64,000 nt of DNA from contig JAZRVV010000036.1 in NCBI GenBank assembly GCA_045599345.1, positions 30,586 to 94,585 on the forward strand, written 5' to 3'. The translations under genes and the position numbers were made by a program. The notes under the pieces are model-generated. The model saw only the letters and a program-made list of their open reading frames with translations, did no database searches and was not told the DNA's origin. Source of the stretch: UBA1227 sp045599345 (GTDB lineage: Bacteria > Bacillota > Clostridia > Oscillospirales > Acutalibacteraceae). Shown here piece by piece: positions 25,538 through 33,539 of the stretch. Position 1 is the first letter of the stretch; each line of letters starts with the position of its first letter.

Positions 25538-27655
25538 ATGTTTGAGCAACAGAGAAGAAGTCACGAGCTTCTTGCTATCTTGGTAGTTGTTTTCTTATTC
25601 TTTGCTGGCACCCTTTTAAAAATTCAGATAGTAAAAGCAGACGACTATAAAAAGAGCACTGTCTCGTCATATAGCGTCAATGTGGAGGCAGCACGTGGTG
25701 AAATCCTTGATAGAAACGGCACTCCACTTGTAACAAACAGGCAAGGCAACTCAATTGTCTTTAACTATGCTTTCTTCCCATCGGATCAAAAGATGCGTAA
25801 CGAGATTATCTTGTCACTCATCAACCTTTGTAATGAGTATGGTGTTGAGTATATCGATAATCTTCCAATTTTGATGGATACTATTGATGGCTCTTCATAT
25901 TCATTCGAGCCAGAGCGAGAAGAGGATATCAAGTGGCTCAAGTCATCCGAGATGCTTAGCCTTAACAGTTATGCAACAGCAGACAACTGTATGAAAGCGC
26001 TTATCAAGCGCTATAACTTAGAGGATTATGCACCAGCAGATGCTATCAAGATTGCATCTGTCTGTGCAGAGATGAGGCATATAAATTTCTCTATTTCAAC
26101 ACAGTATACTTTTGCAGAAGATGTCCCTATGGAACTGGTTTCAATCATTATGGAAAACAGTTCGTTCTATAAGGGCGTTGAAAATATGATTGTTCCTTAT
26201 CGTGAGTATGAGCAGGGAGATATTGCGCCACATATCATGGGGCGCGTAGCCAAGATTTCTGCTGAGCAGTATGCGGACGAGAAGGAAAAGACAAAGGACG
26301 CTGTGGCTAAGGCCAAGGCAAACGGCAAGTCAGAGAGTGCAATTGCGTCAATTGAGCGCAATGCGTACTCAATGAATGATGAGATAGGTAGCGGTGGTCT
26401 TGAGTCCGCAATGGAGAAATATCTTCGCGGTAAGCGAGGTGTTAAAACAGTTCTCATTGATTCAAGTGGCGGTGCAACTGAGGATTATTCAGTTGCCCCA
26501 GAGCAAGGAAACACCCTTGTTACTACAATCGATGCGAACCTCCAACGTGCGGCGCAAGAGGCACTTGAACGCCGTATCTCAACCTTGAATGTTAACACTA
26601 ACTTGCCAGAGGGTTCTGCTGGTGCGGCAGTTGTTGTTGAGAATATTCATACTGGCGAGATACTCGCGTGCGCAACTTATCCTTCGTATGACAACTCCCT
26701 TTGGGAGGAAAACTACCAGGATTGGGTTGATGATAAGCTTGGCTCTCCACTTTGGAATCGTGCGACAATGAGTACATTTGAACCTGGTTCAACTTTCAAA
26801 CCAGTTGTTGCAATAGCCGGCCTTGAAGAAGGTATTATCGACGGAGAGTTTACATGGGTATGCGACGGCTGGTACAGATACTTCTCTGACGTTGAGTTTG
26901 GATGTGCTGGTAGGGCAGCTCATGGTGAGGTTAATGTAACTGAAGCTATCAACAAGTCATGTAACTGTTTCTTCTTTGAAACTGGTCGACTTCTTGGTAT
27001 TGATAAAATTGACAAGTGGGCATCTGCTTTTGGACTTGGTTCCAAGACTGGTGTTGAGATAAACGAGGCAACGGGAATTCTTGCTGGCAAGGAATACCGT
27101 GAGTCTCAAGGTGGCACATGGCACCCGGGTGATACAGTTCAGGCGGCAATTGGTCAGTCTGATCACCAGTTCACAATTCTTCAATTGTGTAATTACTGTG
27201 CAACGCTTGCAAACGGTGGCACAAAGTATATTCCACACTTTGTAAAAGCAGTTTTGACTTATGACTATGGCAAGACTGTTTTGACAAAGGAAGCGGCAGT
27301 TGAGAAGGAACTTGGCATTGATAAGAACCACCTCAAGATGGTTCAAGAGGGCATGTACAAGGTTGCGAACGAAGGCTTCTGTAAGGATGCATTTGCCGAC
27401 CTTCCAATCAAGGCTGCGGCGAAAACAGGTACATCAGAAGTTGCCAAGAAAATTGATGGTGTAATCTATGAAGGAAACAATGGTTTCCTTATCACATATG
27501 GACCTTATGAAAAACCAGAGATAGCAATTGCTATCGTTGTTGAGACAGCGAACCAAGGTGCTTTGACAGCATCAATCGCTGCGGATATTTATAAGTACTA
27601 CTTCTCAGAGAAACCACTTCAATCTGTTCAGCAGTACAACACAATTATCAAGTAA
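25538..27655 (+). CDS. mrdA: Class B penicillin-binding protein (PBP2/MrdA type)
   Basis: 705-residue peptidoglycan DD-transpeptidase. A transmembrane anchor spans about residues 8-27, the pedestal domain follows (GEILDRNGTPLVTNRQGN), and the transpeptidase domain holds the active-site serine S418 in STFK, SCN near 474 and KTG at 629-631. No PASTA domain. Its position after mreD points to lateral-wall synthesis rather than division. The ATG at 25538 fits AGGAGG at 25525-25530; a GTG at 25520 is unlikely. The paired glycosyltransferase rodA is not adjacent. A SpoVD/FtsI-like identity cannot be excluded. Confidence 0.93.
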   Translation: MFEQQRRSHELLAILVVVFLFFAGTLLKIQIVKADDYKKSTVSSYSVNVEAARGEILDRNGTPLVTNRQGNSIVFNYAFFPSDQKMRNEIILSLINLCNEYGVEYIDNLPILMDTIDGSSYSFEPEREEDIKWLKSSEMLSLNSYATADNCMKALIKRYNLEDYAPADAIKIASVCAEMRHINFSISTQYTFAEDVPMELVSIIMENSSFYKGVENMIVPYREYEQGDIAPHIMGRVAKISAEQYADEKEKTKDAVAKAKANGKSESAIASIERNAYSMNDEIGSGGLESAMEKYLRGKRGVKTVLIDSSGGATEDYSVAPEQGNTLVTTIDANLQRAAQEALERRISTLNVNTNLPEGSAGAAVVVENIHTGEILACATYPSYDNSLWEENYQDWVDDKLGSPLWNRATMSTFEPGSTFKPVVAIAGLEEGIIDGEFTWVCDGWYRYFSDVEFGCAGRAAHGEVNVTEAINKSCNCFFFETGRLLGIDKIDKWASAFGLGSKTGVEINEATGILAGKEYRESQGGTWHPGDTVQAAIGQSDHQFTILQLCNYCATLANGGTKYIPHFVKAVLTYDYGKTVLTKEAAVEKELGIDKNHLKMVQEGMYKVANEGFCKDAFADLPIKAAAKTGTSEVAKKIDGVIYEGNNGFLITYGPYEKPEIAIAIVVETANQGALTASIAADIYKYYFSEKPLQSVQQYNTIIK

Positions 27656-27668
27656 GGAGGTAAATGAT

Positions 27669-28397
27669 ATGCGTGATTTGTCAGGAAAGAAAATATTGTT
27701 TACATCCGGAAAAGGTGGAGTAGGTAAATCAACTCTCTCTACAACTTATGCCAAGATCCTCTGTGCAGAGGGTCATTCAGTATTGATGATAGACTGTGAT
27801 GTCTCTTTGAGGACGCTTGATATTATGCTCTCAGTTAGTAGTCTTGTGCTTTATGACTGGTTCGATATTATTGAAGGCAATGTTGATACAAGATCCGCTC
27901 TTATCACAACAGGTGGTCCAAAACTCCTAGCGGCCCCTACGTATGATGTTGATGTATCAGCTGCTGACATGCGCAAACTCGTATCAATTTATGATCACGA
28001 ATTTGACTATATTATTCTTGACTGTCCAGCAGGAGTGGGCCCAATTTTTGAGGCGGCACTTGGTGTTGCTGATATGGCAATTTTGGTTTCAACACCAGAC
28101 AATGTCTGTGTTAGAAGTGCTGGTGTTGCGGCGGAGAAAGCTGCTGATGCGGGTGTTGAGACAAGACTTATAATCAATCGCTTCCAAAAGGGCGTTGTCC
28201 ATGGAGGACGTGCCCTCAATATAGATGAGGTTGTTGATGCAACTGGCGTTCAACTCATTGGTGTTGTGCCAGAGGACAAAGGCCTCGTTTTATCAATGCA
28301 AAACGGTGAACTTGTTGATCCAAACAGCAAGGCTGTCAAAGCAATGAAACGTATAGCGCGTCGTCTAGATGGCGAGCGAGTTCCTCTCAAGGTCTAA
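27669..28397 (+). CDS. minD: MinD-like ATPase
   Basis: 242-residue deviant-Walker ATPase. SGKGGVGKST is at residues 13-22, DCDVSLRTLDIML matches the MinD switch region near 41, and LDCPAGVG near 119 is Walker B. MinD recruits the division inhibitor MinC to the membrane. Here no minC or minE is next to it, and the last residues (MKRIARRLDGERVPLKV) lack the hydrophobic amphipathic helix with which MinD normally binds membrane. Start ATG with AAGGAGGT 7-14 nt upstream. It could be a divergent MinD or another ParA-type positioner. Confidence 0.82.
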   Translation: MRDLSGKKILFTSGKGGVGKSTLSTTYAKILCAEGHSVLMIDCDVSLRTLDIMLSVSSLVLYDWFDIIEGNVDTRSALITTGGPKLLAAPTYDVDVSAADMRKLVSIYDHEFDYIILDCPAGVGPIFEAALGVADMAILVSTPDNVCVRSAGVAAEKAADAGVETRLIINRFQKGVVHGGRALNIDEVVDATGVQLIGVVPEDKGLVLSMQNGELVDPNSKAVKAMKRIARRLDGERVPLKV

Positions 28398-28425
28398 GTT
28401 ATTGTATATTTTTTACAAAAACATA

Positions 28426-28454
28426 TTGTTTGCGTGTAATTTTTATGTTAAAAT
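28426..28454 (+). promoter_or_regulatory. SigA-type promoter for the mgsA-like gene
   Basis: TTGTTT (28426-28431), 17-nt spacer, TAAAAT (28449-28454), in the 97-nt gap after minD. Confidence 0.7.
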
Positions 28455-28494
28455 ACTCTTTACTTAGTATGATTTGCTATTAGGAGGCAGTCTA

Positions 28495-28902
28495 ATGAAC
28501 ATCGCACTCATTGCACATGATGTAAAAAAGGAGCTTATGACACAGTTCTGCATCGCTTACTGTGGAATTTTATCTAAGCACACTATCTGTGCAACAGGAA
28601 CAACAGGTAAAATCGTATCAGAAGCAACAGGCCTTGAAATCCAGAGATTTTTAAGTGGAGCTCAAGGTGGAGAACAGCAGATAGCTTCTCGTATAGCTTG
28701 TAATGAAATAGACCTTCTCTTGATGTTTGGCGACCCTCTTAATCCAAAGCCAAATGAGCCAAATGAGGCTAATCTTTTGAGGCTTTGTAACGTACACAAT
28801 ATCCCAGTAGCAACTAACATTGCTACAGCAGAGGCACTTATCCACTCACTTGCTCGTGGAGACCTCGATTGGCGTGATATTGTAAACCCAAAGAACAACT
28901 AA
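28495..28902 (+). CDS. mgsA: Methylglyoxal synthase homologue with altered active site
   Basis: 135-residue member of the MGS family, which turns dihydroxyacetone phosphate into methylglyoxal. Kept features: AHD (residues 8-10), TGTTG phosphate loop near 38, GDPLNP and the IPVATNIATAEALI segment. Compared with E. coli MgsA by eye, three active-site positions differ: catalytic Asp71 is Glu60, His98 is Asn87, and Asp101 is Asn90. Activity is therefore uncertain. The ATG at 28495 follows AGGAGGC at 28482-28488. It is also shorter than E. coli MgsA. It has its own promoter and terminator; in Clostridia mgsA commonly follows the mre-min cluster. Confidence 0.85.
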   Translation: MNIALIAHDVKKELMTQFCIAYCGILSKHTICATGTTGKIVSEATGLEIQRFLSGAQGGEQQIASRIACNEIDLLLMFGDPLNPKPNEPNEANLLRLCNVHNIPVATNIATAEALIHSLARGDLDWRDIVNPKNN

Positions 28903-28916
28903 TAATAAGCGAAAAT

Positions 28917-28952
28917 GAGCCGTGCTTTTTATTGCAAAAGCACGGCTCTTGT
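28917..28952 (+). terminator. Intrinsic terminator after mgsA
   Basis: 13-bp perfect stem GAGCCGTGCTTTT / AAAAGCACGGCTC with a 6-nt loop, then CTTGTATT. The T-run is short, but the stem is strong. Confidence 0.8.
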
Positions 28953-28960
28953 ATTATAAT
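28932..28960 (+). promoter_or_regulatory. SigA-type promoter for hisS-aspS, inside the mgsA terminator
   Basis: TTGCAA (28932-28937), 17-nt spacer, TATAAT (28955-28960). The -35 box covers the terminator loop and the start of its 3' arm. Confidence 0.75.
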
Positions 28961-29006
28961 TAACGCGTTATTTTTATATTTAATCGTATACGACGGAGGC
29001 TTAAAC

Positions 29007-30368
29007 ATGGCATTACTTACGAGTGCAATCAAAGGCACGGAAGATATTCTTCCAAGCGAGAGCTATAAAAATCGCTTCGTAGAAGCAACACTTGCTGACA
29101 TCGCTGGAAACTTTGGATTCCGTGAGATTCGCACACCTGTATTTGAACATACAGAGCTTTTCAATCGTTCTGTTGGTGATACAACTGACGTAGTACAAAA
29201 GGAAATGTATACTTTTGAGGACAAGGGTGGACGTTCAATCACTCTTCGCCCAGAGGGTACTGCTGGTGCGGTTCGTGCTTTCTTGGAGCATGGCCTTTTC
29301 AATGATGCATTGCCACAGAAGGTATATTATTTCACATCATGCTACAGGTATGAAAAGCCACAGGCTGGTCGCCTTCGTGAATTCCATCAATTTGGCGTTG
29401 AGTGCTTTGGTGCAGAGAGCGCCGCTGCTGATGCAGAAGTAATCTCTCTGGCAAGTGAAATCTTTGGTTTCCTTGGAATAGAGGGCTTGGAGCTTCAAAT
29501 CAACTCAATCGGTTGCCCAACTTGTAGGGCAAAGTTCCAAGAGGCATTAAAAGAATACTTTGAGAGCAAGAAGGATCAGCTTTGCGAGACATGTCTTTCA
29601 AGACTTGATCGCAACCCTATGAGAATCCTTGACTGCAAGAGCCCAGTTTGTTCTGAGATAGCAAAGGATGCTCCGGTTGTTCTTGATTACCTCTGTGATG
29701 ATTGTAGTGCTCACTTTGAGAGTTTGAAGAAATATCTTGAGGCCATGAGCATCCCATACAAGGTTAATCCTACTATTGTTCGTGGACTTGATTACTATAC
29801 CAAGACCGTATTTGAATTTGTTGCAACAGGCATTGGTGCCCAAGGCACCGTTTGCGGCGGCGGTCGATATGACGGCCTCTGCGAGGAGCTTGGTGGCAAC
29901 CATGTACCAGCACTTGGTTTTGGCCTCGGACTCGAGCGCTTGATGCTCGTACTCGAGCAGCAGGGCATCGAGCTTCCAGAGGAGCAAAAGTGCAACCTTT
30001 ATGTTGCACCAGCTGGCGAGGCCGCAGCTCTCTTTGCCGCCGGTCTTGTTACCAACCTTCGTCAGGAAGGTGTGTTTGCACTCTTTGATGTATCAAATCG
30101 TGGTATTAAGGCACAGATGAAGTATGCAAACAAAATAGGCGCCGAGTACGTAGTAGTTATCGGTGATAATGAACTAAGTTCTGGCGTCGCAAGACTTAAA
30201 AATATGGATTCTGGTGAGGAGACAGAGGTTAAACTCGACACCCTCTCAGAGGACTTTGTAGAGATATCAATTAGACAGTCGGTTGCAAACCTTGATTTGG
30301 GCGAGGACCTTGAAAATGTTGATGTCAGTGGCATAGACTTTAATTCACTGTTTGGAGGCAAGCTTTAA
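29007..30368 (+). CDS. hisS: Histidyl-tRNA synthetase
   Basis: 453-residue class II synthetase. Motif 1 is in the N-terminal region (AIKGTEDILPSE), motif 2 RYEKPQAGRLREFHQFG near residue 115, the histidine-specific GLDYYTKTVFEF near 262, and motif 3 ALGFGLGLERL near 305. The C-terminal anticodon-binding domain ends near 415, after which about 35 residues (ending DFNSLFGGKL) extend past the usual end. ATG at 29007 is set by CGGAGGC just upstream; longer starts would run back through the promoter. Overlaps aspS by 1 nt. No T-box is seen in the short leader. Confidence 0.97.
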   Translation: MALLTSAIKGTEDILPSESYKNRFVEATLADIAGNFGFREIRTPVFEHTELFNRSVGDTTDVVQKEMYTFEDKGGRSITLRPEGTAGAVRAFLEHGLFNDALPQKVYYFTSCYRYEKPQAGRLREFHQFGVECFGAESAAADAEVISLASEIFGFLGIEGLELQINSIGCPTCRAKFQEALKEYFESKKDQLCETCLSRLDRNPMRILDCKSPVCSEIAKDAPVVLDYLCDDCSAHFESLKKYLEAMSIPYKVNPTIVRGLDYYTKTVFEFVATGIGAQGTVCGGGRYDGLCEELGGNHVPALGFGLGLERLMLVLEQQGIELPEEQKCNLYVAPAGEAAALFAAGLVTNLRQEGVFALFDVSNRGIKAQMKYANKIGAEYVVVIGDNELSSGVARLKNMDSGEETEVKLDTLSEDFVEISIRQSVANLDLGEDLENVDVSGIDFNSLFGGKL

Positions 30369-32161
30369 TGGATAATATGAATGGTCTTAAAAGGACTAAT
30401 TACTGTGGTGAGTTTAATTCCTCATTCATAGGCAAAGAAGTAGTAGTATGCGGTTGGGCTGCAAAGCAGCGTGACCTTGGCGCACTTATCTTTATTGATT
30501 TGCGCGACCGCACAGGTATTGTTCAGCTTGCTTTTGACGATTCAACAGAGAAGGAAATTTTTGACAAGGCATTTTCTGTCCGTTCAGAGTTTGTACTTAT
30601 GGCAAAGGGCGTAGTTCGTGAGCGTTCATCAAAGAACCTTGAAATTCCAACTGGAGAGGTTGAGATTTTCGTAAACGACCTTAGAATTCTTGGTAAGTCA
30701 GAGACTCCTCCATTTGAAATAGTTGAGGATTGCAAGACAGATGAACTTATCCGTTTAAAGTACAGATACTTAGACCTCCGTCGTCCTGACCTTCAAAAGA
30801 ATATTTTGATGCGTCACAAGATTACAAAGATAGTTCGTGACTTCTTTGACGAGAATGGTTTTGTTGAGATAGAGACACCAATGCTTATCAAGTCTACACC
30901 AGAGGGAGCACGTGACTTCCTTGTTCCAAGTAGACTTCATAACGGCGACTTCTATGCACTTCCACAGTCTCCTCAACTTTATAAGCAGCTCTCAATGGTA
31001 GCAGGTTTTGACCGCTATATGCAGATTGCTCGCTGCTTCAGAGATGAGGACCTTCGTGCTGATCGTCAGCCTGAGTTTACTCAGATTGACCTTGAAATGT
31101 CATTTGTTGATATGGAGGACATCCTCGATATGGGCGAACGTTTCATGGTTCGCGTATTCAAGGAAGCACTTGATGTTGATGTTACTCTTCCACTTCCACG
31201 TCTCACATTCAAGGAGGCTATGGAACGCTTCGGTTCAGATAAGCCGGACACACGCTATGGCATGGAGCTTTATGACCTTTCTGATATCGTAAAGGACTGT
31301 GGCTTTGGTGTATTTGAATCAGCAATTGCTGGTGGTGGTAGCGTACGCGCAATCACCGCAAAGAACGCATCAGCAGTGTATTCTCGTAAAGAGATAGACA
31401 AGCTCACAGAAATGGCAAAGGGCATCGGTGCCAAGGGCCTTGCATGGGTCCGCTGGACAGATGACGGCATTAGCTCATCCTTTGGCAAGTTTATTTCAGA
31501 GGAAAAGATGGATGCCATCTTAAAGGCTGGTAATACAGAAAAGGGCGATGTAGTATTTATCATTGGCGATACTAACAATTCCCATGTTTTAAGCATTCTT
31601 GGTGCTATCCGCCAAGAGGCTGCAAAGAAGCTTGATGTTATCCCACAGGACAAGTACAACCTCCTTTGGATCACAGAATTCCCGTTCTTCGAGTGGGATG
31701 AGGACCTTGAGACATTTGTTGCTATGCACCATCCGTTTACAGCACCTATGGATGATTGCCTCGAGTACCTCGAGTCCGACAAAGCAAAGGTTCGCGCTAA
31801 GTGTTACGACCTTGTACTCAATGGTGTTGAGCTTGCTTCTGGTTCTATCCGTATTACGGATCCAGAACTCCAATCACGCATATTTGACCTTCTTGGTCTT
31901 ACTAAAGAAGAGGCTCAGCAGAAGTTTGGATATCTTCTCGATGCCTTCAAGTTTGGCCCACCACCTCACGGTGGTATGGGACTTGGCCTCGATAGACTCA
32001 TTATGCAGATGCTTCGCCTCGAGACACTTCGCGATGTTATCGCTTATCCAAAGAACAAAGATGCCATAGAACCTATGACATCTTGCCCAAGCAGCGTTGA
32101 TAACGCTCAGCTTGAGGAGCTTGGAATCGCCGTAACACATCGCGAGGAAAAAGCAGAATAA
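30368..32161 (+). CDS. aspS: Aspartyl-tRNA synthetase (bacterial type)
   Basis: 597-residue class II synthetase. The OB-fold anticodon domain (about 15-110) is followed by motif 2 (RCFRDEDLRADRQPEFTQID near 218), a GAD insertion domain (about 290-400), and motif 3 GLGLDRLIMQM near 540. This is the long bacterial form; whether it also charges Asn cannot be read by eye. Cotranscribed with hisS, a frequent arrangement. Terminator follows. Confidence 0.97.
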   Translation: MDNMNGLKRTNYCGEFNSSFIGKEVVVCGWAAKQRDLGALIFIDLRDRTGIVQLAFDDSTEKEIFDKAFSVRSEFVLMAKGVVRERSSKNLEIPTGEVEIFVNDLRILGKSETPPFEIVEDCKTDELIRLKYRYLDLRRPDLQKNILMRHKITKIVRDFFDENGFVEIETPMLIKSTPEGARDFLVPSRLHNGDFYALPQSPQLYKQLSMVAGFDRYMQIARCFRDEDLRADRQPEFTQIDLEMSFVDMEDILDMGERFMVRVFKEALDVDVTLPLPRLTFKEAMERFGSDKPDTRYGMELYDLSDIVKDCGFGVFESAIAGGGSVRAITAKNASAVYSRKEIDKLTEMAKGIGAKGLAWVRWTDDGISSSFGKFISEEKMDAILKAGNTEKGDVVFIIGDTNNSHVLSILGAIRQEAAKKLDVIPQDKYNLLWITEFPFFEWDEDLETFVAMHHPFTAPMDDCLEYLESDKAKVRAKCYDLVLNGVELASGSIRITDPELQSRIFDLLGLTKEEAQQKFGYLLDAFKFGPPPHGGMGLGLDRLIMQMLRLETLRDVIAYPKNKDAIEPMTSCPSSVDNAQLEELGIAVTHREEKAE

Positions 32162-32172
32162 AGCAAAAAGTT

Positions 32173-32206
32173 AAAGCCCGCTCGAAAAGAGCGGGCCTTT
32201 TGTTTC
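32173..32206 (+). terminator. Terminator after aspS
   Basis: Stem GCCCGCTC / GAGCGGGC with loop GAAAA, flanked by AAA upstream and CTTTTGTTT downstream. It stands between convergent genes and may also serve the minus strand. Confidence 0.9.
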
Positions 32207-32226
32207 GCGATTAATTAGATTTCTAA

Positions 32227-33255
32227 TTATTCACCCTTCATACCAAGAAGGTTAGCAGTACCTTCAACAGCAGCTACTGAAAGCTTGATTGAATCGAAGA
32301 TAGCAGATTCGATGTCATCTGGTGTAGCACCAAGAGACTCAGCGATACCTGTGTCGATGAAGATGTCATCGCCCATAAGATCAGCTGTTGTGAAGAGTGA
32401 TGTACCAGACTCGATGTTGCGCTTCTTGTAATCTCTAAGGATACCGAAGAGACCGAGCTTCATTGCTACAGGTGGTACATAGAGGATTGGACGGTTAGCG
32501 CCCATGCCACGTGCGTTGTAAACGATCTTGAGGAATGGACCCCACTTCATGTTGTAGCAAGCGCATGGAAGTGCTTCGTAACCCTTTGACTGACGTGTAG
32601 CTGAACCACAGATGCACTCACCAACCTGACGGCATGTAAGCATAGCTGTGCCGCCCCATGGGTACATTGTGAATGGCCACTTATCCATCATCTTAATCTT
32701 GTCGATGAGGATTGTCCATACTGGACGACGGCCTGGCTGTGTGCCGAAGATGTATGGAAGTTCAAGTACGTCAACTGAGAAGTTCTCGTCGCAAGAATCC
32801 TTGCAGAACTGCTCCTGAGCAAGACGTGACTGGATGTATGGGTTTCTATCGCTACGATAGTCTGGCTTCTCTGGATGCATCTTTGCCCAGTAAGCGAAGT
32901 AAGAACCGAGTACTGTAGCGTGCTTTACGCCAGCCTTCTTACAGATTGGGAAGATTCTCTCAAGAGGAGCGATGTTGAACTTGTGGTACTTAGGAAGTAC
33001 AGGAGCTTCCATTTCTACACGCTCGTCAACGCCTGCTGCGAATACGAATGCGTCAGCACCCTTAAGCCACTTTTCGATGTCAGCATCTGACCACTTGTTG
33101 ATATCCTGGAAGATGATTTCCATCTCTTCTGGGATTGGAGCTCCCTCTGGAAGAGGAGGAAGAGCAAGTGTAGATACTTGATGACCCTGAGCGATCATAA
33201 CTTTTGCAGCTTCAGCACCAAGGAGGCCTGTGCCGCCGATCATACAAATTTTCAT
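32227..33255 (-). CDS. NAD(P)-binding epimerase/dehydratase-like protein (extended SDR)
   Basis: 342-residue Rossmann-fold protein of the NAD-dependent epimerase/dehydratase group. The dinucleotide motif GGTGLLG is at residues 7-13. The usual catalytic YxxxK is replaced by Y140-IQS-R144 if the alignment is right. The C-terminal half (substrate domain) contains several Cys and aromatic residues and is not recognised. The gene stands alone, with its own strong minus-strand promoter and an AAGGAGA ribosome-binding site, and converges with aspS. Substrate unknown. A reductase, dehydratase or isomerase role are all possible. Confidence 0.8.
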   Translation of the reverse strand: MKICMIGGTGLLGAEAAKVMIAQGHQVSTLALPPLPEGAPIPEEMEIIFQDINKWSDADIEKWLKGADAFVFAAGVDERVEMEAPVLPKYHKFNIAPLERIFPICKKAGVKHATVLGSYFAYWAKMHPEKPDYRSDRNPYIQSRLAQEQFCKDSCDENFSVDVLELPYIFGTQPGRRPVWTILIDKIKMMDKWPFTMYPWGGTAMLTCRQVGECICGSATRQSKGYEALPCACYNMKWGPFLKIVYNARGMGANRPILYVPPVAMKLGLFGILRDYKKRNIESGTSLFTTADLMGDDIFIDTGIAESLGATPDDIESAIFDSIKLSVAAVEGTANLLGMKGE

Positions 33256-33301
33256 ATGAACAATCTCCTTATAAAATTATTTCCAAAATAAAGGTGGTTA
33301 T

Positions 33302-33330
33302 ATTTTAGACCTATTTAATGGATATGTCAA
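33302..33330 (-). promoter_or_regulatory. Consensus promoter for the epimerase-like gene
   Basis: On the minus strand TTGACA (33330-33325), 17-nt spacer, TAAAAT (33307-33302). Leader of about 40 nt to the start codon. Confidence 0.85.
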
Positions 33331-33343
33331 CGAAAGTGTCCAA

Positions 33344-33420
33344 ATGTACATAAAAAAGTTTCAAACAGATTTATGTAGTTTAATGAGCAGCGTAAAAATA
33401 TAAGATGTACACAAAAAGTT
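33344..33420 (+). repeat. Pair of direct repeats in the divergent intergenic region
   Basis: ATGTACATAAAAAAGTT (33344-33360) and ATGTACACAAAAAGTT (33405-33420) are near-identical and start 61 nt apart. They lie upstream of both the epimerase-like gene and the EF-G paralogue, so they may bind a regulator. The rest of 33256-33539 is AT-rich. No convincing plus-strand promoter was settled on. Confidence 0.55.
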
Positions 33421-33539
33421 GGCTTTATTTTCTATCCTTTGATTCTTTCAAATCGTTGCAAACACCTTATATATTATGCTAAACTATTTTTACTATATTT
33501 ATGCGGAATTTGTATGGATTTACATAAAGGAGGATCATT

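Noticed and set aside
27656..27668. Degraded minC between the PBP gene and minD
   Set aside because: The gap is only 13 nt and holds just the minD ribosome-binding site; there is no pseudogene remnant.
28961..29006. T-box leader for hisS-aspS, and likewise ahead of leuS
   Set aside because: The hisS leader is under 50 nt and leuS follows rsfS by 5 nt; no T-box sequence or terminator is present in either place.
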